Assembly: GCA_937900425.1 (NCBI GenBank)
Contig: CALCDT010000256.1
Span: forward strand, 1 to 13,538
Direction: 5' to 3'
DNA from: an uncultured Alphaproteobacteria bacterium
Lineage (GTDB): Bacteria; Pseudomonadota; Alphaproteobacteria; Rhizobiales; Pleomorphomonadaceae
DNA length: 13,538 nt
A program made the translations under genes and the position numbers. This document shows positions 7,192 through 12,807 of this stretch, in pieces (the first letter of the stretch is position 1; the number at the start of each line of letters is the position of its first letter). A model generated the notes under the pieces. The model was not told where the DNA came from, searched no databases, and saw only the letters and a list, made by a program, of their open reading frames with translations.

Positions 7192-7220
7192 TGCGTAGCC
7201 TGCGCTACGTCCCATGGCAA
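7192..7220 (-). promoter_or_regulatory. Candidate promoter of the BamE-like gene
   Basis: On the minus strand TTGCCA (7220-7215), 17 bp, then TACGCA (7197-7192) forms a plausible sigma-70 promoter. Transcription would begin near 7185, about 125 nt before the ATG at 7059. The -10 box overlaps one arm of the dyad at 7194-7209. Confidence 0.35.
7194..7209. repeat. Dyad CGTAGC-CTGC-GCTACG in the divergent intergenic region
   Basis: CGTAGC (7194-7199) and GCTACG (7204-7209) are exact reverse complements with a 4-nt spacer. The dyad sits between two divergent genes (starts at 7059 and 7267) and over the spacer and -10 of the candidate minus-strand promoter. An operator is possible. I do not recognise a specific regulator. 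Confidence 0.4.
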
Positions 7221-7266
7221 TCGTCTTGAGCGGACCGCCGCCTGACCCATCGACGGATCGTTATCC

Positions 7267-7815
7267 ATGATATTCGCTGTCTTCCGCGGCCGGAGCGCCA
7301 GGGCGAGCGTCGAGCGTCTCTATGGCGCGGCGATGGCCGCCGCCCGCGAGGAGGCGCTCTACGCCGACCTCGGCGTCGCGGACAGCTTCGAGGGGCGCTT
7401 CGAAATGCTCGTGCTCACCGTCGGTCTGCTCACCCGCCGCCTCGCCGGCGACGAGGAGACGCGCGAGGTGTCGCGGGCGCTGATGGAGCATTTCTTCGCC
7501 GACATGGATCGCACCCTGCGGCAGATCGGCGTCGGCGACCTCTCGGTGCCCAAACGGATCAAGTCGATGTCGGAGGCGTTCTTCGGCCGTCTCGCCGTCT
7601 ATGGCGAGGCACTCGACGCCGGCGACCGCGACCGCCTCGCCGCAGCCCTGCGCCGCAACGTCTACGCCGGTGGTGGGGCCGACGCGGCGGTGGGCAGGCT
7701 CGCCGACCACGTCCTTGCGATGGAGGCGGCGCTCGCCGCCCGCCCGGCCGCGGACGTCGCGGCCGGTGCGATCGGTCTGCCCTCGATTTCGCCCGCGGAA
7801 GGGAGAACGCCGTGA
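7267..7815 (+). CDS. Ubiquinol-cytochrome c chaperone family protein (CBP3/UQCC1-like)
   Basis: Members of this family (yeast Cbp3, human UQCC1) help cytochrome b mature during assembly of the bc1 complex; the bacterial versions are less studied. The protein has 182 residues and is predicted to be soluble and largely helical. Family features are the opening helix (SARASVERLYGAAMAAAREEALYADLGV, split here across residues 11-38), FEMLVLTVGLLTRRL (about 46-60), MEHFFADMDRTLRQIGVGD (about 74-92), VPKRIKSMSEAFFGRL (about 94-109) and YGEALDAGD. The ATG at 7267 has only a weak ribosome site. Its stop overlaps the next start by 4 bp (GTGA at 7812-7815), so translation of the two genes is probably coupled. 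It stands first in the operon with yceD, plsX and fabH. The family is clear; the bacterial substrate is inferred. Confidence 0.88.
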   Translation: MIFAVFRGRSARASVERLYGAAMAAAREEALYADLGVADSFEGRFEMLVLTVGLLTRRLAGDEETREVSRALMEHFFADMDRTLRQIGVGDLSVPKRIKSMSEAFFGRLAVYGEALDAGDRDRLAAALRRNVYAGGGADAAVGRLADHVLAMEAALAARPAADVAAGAIGLPSISPAEGRTP

Positions 7816-8372
7816 CCGAGGAGAACCGCCGTCCCGTCCACTATCCGCTGCACCGCCCGGTCGCCGCCGATTCCCTGCCCGGACGCGGCAGCGACCTGCG
7901 CATCGTCGCTTCGCCGGAGGAATGCCGCGCCCTCGCCGCCGATCTCGGTATCGTCGCGGTCCGGTCGCTGGTCGCCGAGCTGCATCTGGCGCCGTGGCGC
8001 TCCGCCGGCCTCAGGGTCACCGGCCGGCTGCGCGGCGAGGTCACCCAGACTTGCGTCGTCACGCTCGATCCGGTCGACCAGGTCGTCGACGAGGACATCG
8101 ACCTGCGTTTCCTGCCGGCGGCGATGATCGAAAAGCCGGGCGAGGAGATCGAGATCGACGCGCTCGACGAGGATCCGCCCGAGCCGCTTCCCGAGGGACA
8201 ACTCGATCTCGGCCAGATCGTCGGCGAGCATCTCGCCCTCGGCCTCGACCCCTATCCCCGAGCGCCGGGCGCAGCCTTCGCCGAGGCTGCGCCCGAGCCC
8301 GATGCGGAACCGGAACGTCCTTCGCCCTTCGCGGCGCTGAAGGCTCTCAAGGGAGAGACCGAAGGGGATTGA
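7812..8372 (+). CDS. yceD: DUF177 / YceD family protein
   Basis: YceD (DUF177) is linked to 23S ribosomal RNA accumulation in bacteria and plants, and in E. coli lies just ahead of rpmF and plsX. The protein is 186 residues and starts at GTG 7812, overlapping the previous stop. The core motif is LRVTGRLRGEVTQTCVVTLD (about 67-86), with the conserved cysteine at residue 81. An acidic middle (EEIEIDALDEDPPEPLPEG) follows, then LDLGQIVGEHLALGLDPYPR, and a C-terminal end SPFAALKALKGE of the type usual in alphaproteobacterial members. I find no rpmF between it and plsX, unlike the E. coli order. The next gene begins 239 bp later, so plsX may have extra control. Confidence 0.87.
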   Translation: MTEENRRPVHYPLHRPVAADSLPGRGSDLRIVASPEECRALAADLGIVAVRSLVAELHLAPWRSAGLRVTGRLRGEVTQTCVVTLDPVDQVVDEDIDLRFLPAAMIEKPGEEIEIDALDEDPPEPLPEGQLDLGQIVGEHLALGLDPYPRAPGAAFAEAAPEPDAEPERPSPFAALKALKGETEGD

Positions 8373-8409
8373 GCGGGACGGCCTCCGGTTTGCCGAGGAA
8401 GCGACCGGC

Positions 8410-8433
8410 GCGGGGCCCCTATTGTGTCCCCGC
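8410..8433 (+). repeat. Hairpin in the yceD-plsX gap
   Basis: GCGGGG (8410-8415) and CCCCGC (8428-8433) pair around a 12-nt loop containing CTATTGTG, the only AT-rich patch in this 239-bp gap. There is no T-run after the stem. It could be a partial terminator, a processing site, or the setting of a promoter whose -10 is TATTGT (8420-8425), although I see no matching -35 at normal spacing. The rest of the gap shows no gene. Confidence 0.25.
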
Positions 8434-8611
8434 CGGAAGCGGGTATGTTCGCCGCGCCTTCGGCAAAGGCCCGGCGGTCGATACCGCGTGTCGCCAAAGG
8501 TCGCCGCCCGGCGGCGGCGACGTCCGGGACGACGCGGACGAAGGACGGTCGGCAGGCGCCACGCCGCGACGCCGGCAGGGACGGAACGAGCACGAGGACG
8601 GGCGGCAGGGC

Positions 8612-9676
8612 ATGGCGCAAACGATCACGATCGCCGTCGACGCGATGGGAGGCGACCACGGCCCCGCCGTCGTGCTCGCCGGCTGCGACCTCATCCTCGC
8701 CCGCCGGCCCGATATCCGTTTTCTTCTGTTCGGCCGGGAAACCGCCGTACAACCGGTCCTCGACGGCTATCCGAAGCTGCGCGAGGCGGCGACGCTTCGC
8801 CACTGCGACGTCGCCGTCGCCATGGACGACAAGCCGAGCCAGGCGCTGCGCGCCGGCCGCAACAAGTCGAGCATGTGGCGCGCCATCGACGCGGTGAAGA
8901 CCGGCGAGGCCCGGGTCGCCGTCTCCGCCGGCAACACCGGCGCGCTGATGGCGATGTCGAAATTCTGCCTCAGGACCATGGCCAGCATCGACCGGCCGGC
9001 GATCGCGGCGATCTGGCCGACCCTCAGGGGCGAATCGATCGTGCTCGACGTCGGCGCGACCATCGGTGCCGACGCCCAGCAGCTCGTCGACTTCGCCGTG
9101 ATGGGCGGGGCGATGGCGCGGGCGCTGTTCCATCTCGAGCGGCCGCGGGTCGGCCTGCTCAACATCGGCGTCGAGGAGGTCAAGGGTCTCGAAGAGGTCC
9201 GCACCGCCGCCGGGATGCTGCGCGAGGCCGGGCTGCCGATGATCGACTACGGCGGCTTCGTCGAGGGTGACGACATCGGTCGCGGCGTCGTCGACGTCGT
9301 CGTCACCGAGGGCTTCGCCGGCAACATCGCCCTGAAGACCGCCGAGGGCACGGCCAAGCAGGTCGGCACCTATCTTCGCGCGGCGATGAGCCGGACGCTG
9401 ATGGCGAAGATCGGCTATTTCTTCGCGCGCGCGGCCTTCGACAGGCTTCGCGAGAAGATGGACCCGCGCAAGCTCAACGGCGGTGTCTTCCTCGGCCTCA
9501 ACGGCATCGTCATCAAGAGCCACGGCGGCGCCGACGCCGAAGGCTTCGCCAGTGCCCTCGACCTTGCCTACGACATGGTCCGCAACGACCTGCAAGCGAA
9601 GATCCGTCAGGATCTCGAACGATACCATCGCGGAAAGCTCGGCGATCAGGACGCCGCGCAGGAGATGACGCCTTGA
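8612..9676 (+). CDS. plsX: Phosphate acyltransferase PlsX
   Basis: PlsX converts acyl-ACP and phosphate to acyl-phosphate, the donor used by PlsY in phospholipid synthesis. It is a peripheral membrane enzyme. The protein is 354 residues, a normal length. The ATG at 8612 follows GGCAGGG and gives the classic N-terminus ITIAVDAMGGDHGP. Other family landmarks are the run VSAGNTGALMAMSKF (about 106-120), VLDVGATIGADAQQLVDFA (about 144-162), LLNIGVEEVKGLEEV (about 180-194), VVVTEGFAGNIALKTAEG, and the late segment KLNGGVFLGLNGIVIKSHGGA. The frame is open far upstream of 8612, but that part has no family similarity. Its TGA overlaps the TTG start of fabH, so the two are probably translated together. 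Identification is secure. Confidence 0.97.
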   Translation: MAQTITIAVDAMGGDHGPAVVLAGCDLILARRPDIRFLLFGRETAVQPVLDGYPKLREAATLRHCDVAVAMDDKPSQALRAGRNKSSMWRAIDAVKTGEARVAVSAGNTGALMAMSKFCLRTMASIDRPAIAAIWPTLRGESIVLDVGATIGADAQQLVDFAVMGGAMARALFHLERPRVGLLNIGVEEVKGLEEVRTAAGMLREAGLPMIDYGGFVEGDDIGRGVVDVVVTEGFAGNIALKTAEGTAKQVGTYLRAAMSRTLMAKIGYFFARAAFDRLREKMDPRKLNGGVFLGLNGIVIKSHGGADAEGFASALDLAYDMVRNDLQAKIRQDLERYHRGKLGDQDAAQEMTP

Positions 9677-10650
9677 CCCAGACGAGATCGGTCGTGATCG
9701 GGACCGGAAGCTATCTGCCGGAGCGCCTGCTGACCAACGACGACATGACGAAGATCGTCGACACCTCGGACGAGTGGATCGTCCAGCGGACCGGCATTCG
9801 CGAACGCCACATCGCCGCCGAGGGCGAGACGACGGGCGACCTCGCCTACCACGCCGCCGTCCGGGCGATCGAGGCGGCGGGGATCGAGGCCGGCGACATC
9901 GATCTCGTCATCCTCGCCACCGCGACGCCGGACAACACCTTCCCGGCGACCGCGACCAAGGTCCAGGCGCGGCTGGGCATCACCCATGGTGCGGCGTTCG
10001 ACGTCCACGCCGTCTGCTCGGGCTTCCTCTACGCGCTGACGACGGCCGATTCGCTGATGAAGGCGGGCGTCGCCAAGCGGGCACTGGTGATCGGGGCCGA
10101 GACCTTCTCGCGCATCCTCGACTGGACCGACCGCACCACCTGCGTGCTGTTCGGCGACGGCGCCGGCGCCGTGGTGATCGAGGCCCGCGAGGCCACCGGC
10201 GGGCCGGGCGAGCGCGGCGTGATCACGGCGCGCCTGCGCTCCGACGGGCGGCATTGCGACAAACTCTACGTCGACGGCGGCCCGTCCTCGACGCAGACCG
10301 TCGGCCACCTGCGCATGGAGGGCCGCGAGGTCTACAAGTTCGCGGTCTCGGCGATCTCCGACGTCATCGAGGAGGCGTTCGCCCAGAGCGGCGAGAGCGC
10401 CGAGACGATCGACTGGTTCGTGCCGCACCAGGCCAACCGCCGCATCATCGAATCCTCGGCCAAAAAGCTCGGCATCGACGCGGAGAAGACCGTGCTGACG
10501 GTCGACCGCCACGGCAACACCTCGGCCGCCTCGATCCCGCTCGCCATCGACACGGCGGTGCGCGACGGCCGCATCAAGCAAGGCGATCTCGTGTTGCTCG
10601 AGGCGATGGGCGGCGGCTTCACCTGGGGCGCCGTGCTGGTGCGCTGGTGA
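9673..10650 (+). CDS. fabH: Beta-ketoacyl-ACP synthase III
   Basis: FabH condenses acetyl-CoA with malonyl-ACP to start type II fatty acid synthesis in the cytoplasm. The protein is 325 residues, the standard length. The catalytic triad is intact: C115 in HAVCSGF, H252 in VPHQANRRI, and N282 in HGNTSAAS. DEWIVQRTGIRERH near residues 35-48 and the C-terminal GGGFTWGAVLVRW are also typical. The start is TTG at 9673, overlapping the plsX stop (TTGA); AGGAG about 9 nt upstream, inside plsX, supports it. The plsX-fabH pair is widely conserved. In many Hyphomicrobiales I would expect ihfA and a MerR-type regulator next; here a convergent crotonase-fold gene follows instead. Confidence 0.97.
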   Translation: MTQTRSVVIGTGSYLPERLLTNDDMTKIVDTSDEWIVQRTGIRERHIAAEGETTGDLAYHAAVRAIEAAGIEAGDIDLVILATATPDNTFPATATKVQARLGITHGAAFDVHAVCSGFLYALTTADSLMKAGVAKRALVIGAETFSRILDWTDRTTCVLFGDGAGAVVIEAREATGGPGERGVITARLRSDGRHCDKLYVDGGPSSTQTVGHLRMEGREVYKFAVSAISDVIEEAFAQSGESAETIDWFVPHQANRRIIESSAKKLGIDAEKTVLTVDRHGNTSAASIPLAIDTAVRDGRIKQGDLVLLEAMGGGFTWGAVLVRW

Positions 10651-10693
10651 GCGGCGCGGGTCGAATGCCCGTTTCGCCGGGATCGTCCCACGG

Positions 10694-10707
10694 CCGCGCG
10701 TGCGCGG
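10694..10707. terminator. Possible hairpin between fabH and the convergent crotonase-fold gene
   Basis: CCGCGC (10694-10699) and GCGCGG (10702-10707) form a compact GC dyad in the 69-bp space between two convergent stops. No T-run flanks it on either side, so it would be a weak terminator at best. No better candidate is visible there. Confidence 0.3.
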
Positions 10708-10719
10708 TCTCCCGCGCCG

Positions 10720-11526
10720 TCATCCGCCTTTGAACACCGGTTCGCGCTTTTGCGCGAAGGCTGCGCGACCCTCCGTGTAGTCCGCACTGTCGAAGCAGGC
10801 TTCGGCCGCCGCGAGAGCGCGCACCTGCGCGGCGCTCGCCGGCCCGGCCCCGACCGCCGCGATGGCGAGCCGGGCCGCCTTCAGGGTCAGCGGGGCGAGA
10901 CGGGCGATGTCGGCGACGTAGGCGCGGGTGAAGGCCTCGAGGTCGTCCGCCTCGACGAGGTGGTCGGCGAAGCCGGCCGCCGCGGCTTCCGCGGCGTCGA
11001 TGCGGCGCGACGTGAAGATCAGATCCTTCGTTTTCGCCGGTCCGATCAGGCGGACGAAGTCGGCGATCGCCTCGGGCGGATAGGCGAGGCCGAGCCGGCC
11101 CGCGGGCACGGCGAAGCGGGCGCCCCGGGCGACGATGCGGATGTCGCAGGCCGCGGCGAGGCCCATGCCCCCACCGAGACAGAAGCCGCGAATCATCGCG
11201 ACGGTCGGCAGCGCCGCCTCGCGCAACGCCGCGAAGGCTGCGACGTTGGCGGCCTCGTAGTCGCGCGAGGTCGCGGCATCGCGGCGGACGTCGCCGAACT
11301 CGGAAATGTCGGCGCCAGAGACGAAGTCCTCCTCGCCGCCGCCGCGCAGCACGATCGCGCGCAGCCCTTCGGTGGCGGACAGCGCGGCGATTCGCCCGGG
11401 CAGGGCGAGCCACATCGCCTTGGTGAGGGCGTTGCGCCGGCGGCGATTGTCGACGACGAGCCAGCCGATCGGCCCGTCGACCTCGACGCGGATGTCGAGC
11501 GTGTCCGCGCTGGCGTTTGCGTTCAT
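10720..11526 (-). CDS. Enoyl-CoA hydratase/isomerase (crotonase-fold) family protein, altered active site
   Basis: Crotonase-fold enzymes hold an acyl-CoA thioester in an oxyanion hole and catalyse hydration, isomerisation, decarboxylation or hydrolysis. The protein is 268 residues; the ATG at 11526-11524 follows GGAGG by 9 nt. The oxyanion elements are present: FVSGADISEF (68-77) and CLGGGMGLAAACDIRI (116-131). The C-terminal AFAQKREPVFKGG is also typical. The position of the first hydratase glutamate (rat E144, in the motif QPE) aligns with A142 in VPAGRLGLAYP. The second (rat E164) aligns with D168. A true enoyl-CoA hydratase is therefore doubtful; a decarboxylase, hydrolase or isomerase is possible. 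It is convergent with fabH and has no obvious partner genes, so the substrate is unknown. Confidence 0.88.
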   Translation of the reverse strand: MNANASADTLDIRVEVDGPIGWLVVDNRRRRNALTKAMWLALPGRIAALSATEGLRAIVLRGGGEEDFVSGADISEFGDVRRDAATSRDYEAANVAAFAALREAALPTVAMIRGFCLGGGMGLAAACDIRIVARGARFAVPAGRLGLAYPPEAIADFVRLIGPAKTKDLIFTSRRIDAAEAAAAGFADHLVEADDLEAFTRAYVADIARLAPLTLKAARLAIAAVGAGPASAAQVRALAAAEACFDSADYTEGRAAFAQKREPVFKGG

Positions 11527-11981
11527 CGAACCGATCCTCCGGTGCCTGTCACCGCAGCCCCGCTATAGACCAGATTTTCAGGCGAGGGGCGACGACGGCA
11601 GTGTCGCACGGCGGGCGGATGCCGCAGCGGCGCCACGGCGGGGAACCGGTGGCGGGCACGGCGGTTGGATGGTCAGGGCGCAGGCGCACGGCCGCAGATC
11701 CGCTGGCCGGCGCGAGATCCTGGAGCCTTCGGAATGGGACGGCGTTCTTCCCGATGGTCACGACTTCGCCGCATGTCGGGCGGAAATTCGAACTGGACGC
11801 GAGTAAGTCGCCGCCGCATCGGACGATCCTCGAAGTCAAGACCGGATCCGCTCTGAAAGGGTGAAATTTGGGGCTTGAGCCGGACGTCGCGGGGTCGTAA
11901 ACAAACTCGCTCATAATATCAGCCTCTGCCGATTTCGTCGGGACGACGCAACGGAGCAGGGCTACCTCCCGCACCTCTGAG
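11527..11981. other. 455-bp stretch with no convincing gene
   Basis: The right half of this stretch (about 11860-11940) is clearly richer in A and T than the rest of the window. On the minus strand an ATG at 11914-11912 (MSEFVYDPATSGSSPKF) has GAGG about 8 nt upstream and opens a 121-residue frame ending at 11549. The product resembles nothing I know, its later half is rich in proline and arginine, and its end runs over the likely promoter of the crotonase-fold gene, so I do not call it a gene. TAATAT at 11914-11919 on the plus strand could be a -10 box for the downstream gene, without a matching -35. Confidence 0.45.
11562..11567 (-). promoter_or_regulatory. Candidate -10 element for the crotonase-fold gene
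   Basis: On the minus strand TCTATAGC contains TATAGC (11567-11562), about 36 bp before the ATG at 11526, giving a leader of about 30 nt. The region at -35 reads GCCCCT and does not match TTGACA, so an activator or another sigma factor would be needed if this is the promoter. Confidence 0.3.
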
Positions 11982-12689
11982 ATGAATCCTTCTGGAGTGA
12001 ATCCAGAAACCATTCGATTTTGTGGTGGAGACCTGTCATCGATGGCTTTGCTCTCGAGAGACTGGGCCGTACTCTTTGCTCGTCTGACCTTTGGCGCGTC
12101 TTGGCGTGATGAAATACTTGCGCGATCCCTTCCGCATGATCACTTCGTTCTGCTGAATCCCCGGGTTGCCGCGGACGAGCATCTCCTGCTCGGCTGGGAC
12201 GGCGAGCGTCGACCGCTCTCGAGCGAGGAGCGCGAGCAGCTCGCCGCGCTGCTGACCCGGTACCTGCGCCGGTCGAGCCCCTTCAGCGGCGATCTCGTCG
12301 CCGCTCTCGGTGTGTGCCTCGGACGACATCGGGTTGCGATACCCGGCGGTCTCCTGCGCTCGCTCGTCGGGATTCGCCGCTGGCTCGGCGACGTCGAACT
12401 GCCGGCGCGGGGCGACGGGCTGTTCGCCGAGCGCCACCAGGACGTGCTGCCGATTTCGGTCGAAATGCTGGTCGCGGACATCGACCTCGCCGCAGGCCGG
12501 CTGCCGGACGAGCGGCGCGAAATCGCCGAGGGCATGCTGACGATGACGCTGCGCCGCTACGCCGTCGCGGCGGCGATGGATTTCCTGCCGATCCGCCCGG
12601 CCCGGATGCACCCGGCCGGCGCCGTCGTCTCCTCCGATCTCACCCCGCGGCTGCCACGGCCGCTGCAGAGGGCCGAGAAGGCGGGATGA
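11982..12689 (+). CDS. Hypothetical protein with compositionally mosaic 5' end
   Basis: I do not recognise this family. From the first ATG it encodes 235 residues; an internal ATG at 12042 (MALLSRDWAVLF) would give 215 and has GGTGGAG about 11 nt upstream, whereas 11982 has no clear ribosome site. The last 170 or so codons have the strong G/C third-position bias of a native gene here, which supports real coding. The first 60 or so (to about 12165) use AGA, ATA, CTT, TCT and TTT freely. No signal peptide or membrane helix is evident. The body is charged and probably helical, with DLVAALGVCLGRHRV, VEMLVADIDLAAGRLPDERREIAEGM and LRRYAVAAAMDFLPI, and a proline-rich tail. It precedes cysE in the same direction with a 118-bp gap, so it is probably separate from it. 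The start could be either ATG. Confidence 0.6.
   Translation: MNPSGVNPETIRFCGGDLSSMALLSRDWAVLFARLTFGASWRDEILARSLPHDHFVLLNPRVAADEHLLLGWDGERRPLSSEEREQLAALLTRYLRRSSPFSGDLVAALGVCLGRHRVAIPGGLLRSLVGIRRWLGDVELPARGDGLFAERHQDVLPISVEMLVADIDLAAGRLPDERREIAEGMLTMTLRRYAVAAAMDFLPIRPARMHPAGAVVSSDLTPRLPRPLQRAEKAG
11990..12008. repeat. Inverted repeat TTCTGGA-GTGAA-TCCAGAA
   Basis: TTCTGGA (11990-11996) and TCCAGAA (12002-12008) are exact reverse complements with a 5-nt spacer. It lies just inside the longest version of the hypothetical gene and 34 bp before the alternative ATG at 12042. If the later start is used, the dyad would be in the leader or promoter, where it could be an operator or an RNA hairpin. 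Confidence 0.45.
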
Positions 12690-12697
12690 TCGTTCCG

Positions 12698-12715
12698 CCC
12701 TTCGTCCGGGAAGGG
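12698..12715 (+). terminator. Weak hairpin after the hypothetical gene
   Basis: CCCTTC (12698-12703) pairs with GAAGGG (12710-12715) around a 6-nt loop, 8 bp after the stop at 12689. No T-run follows. It may mark the end of the hypothetical gene's transcript, ahead of a separate cysE promoter. Confidence 0.25.
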
Positions 12716-12741
12716 GAAGGCGCTCCCCGATCCCGCGCCTC

Positions 12742-12771
12742 TTGTGGTAGGCTGTGCCAACGACCCATATG
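12742..12771 (+). promoter_or_regulatory. Candidate cysE promoter
   Basis: TTGTGG (12742-12747) is followed after 18 bp by CATATG (12766-12771), or after 17 bp by CCATAT. Transcription would begin near 12778, giving a leader of about 30 nt. This is the only AT-rich patch in the gap between the hypothetical gene and cysE. Both boxes are imperfect. Confidence 0.35.
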
Positions 12772-12807
12772 CGGGGGAAAATCCCTCCCGGAAAGGACGC
12801 GAGCGTC

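Noticed and set aside
7601..8611. Long in-frame extension upstream of plsX
   Set aside because: It overlaps yceD and the chaperone in another frame and reads as arginine- and proline-rich noise; PlsX similarity begins exactly at 8612.
11642..11666. EcfG-like promoter, GGAAC with GGTT 16 bp later
   Set aside because: The -10 is mismatched against CGTT, the site is more than 300 bp from the next plus-strand start, and such matches are common in GC-rich DNA.
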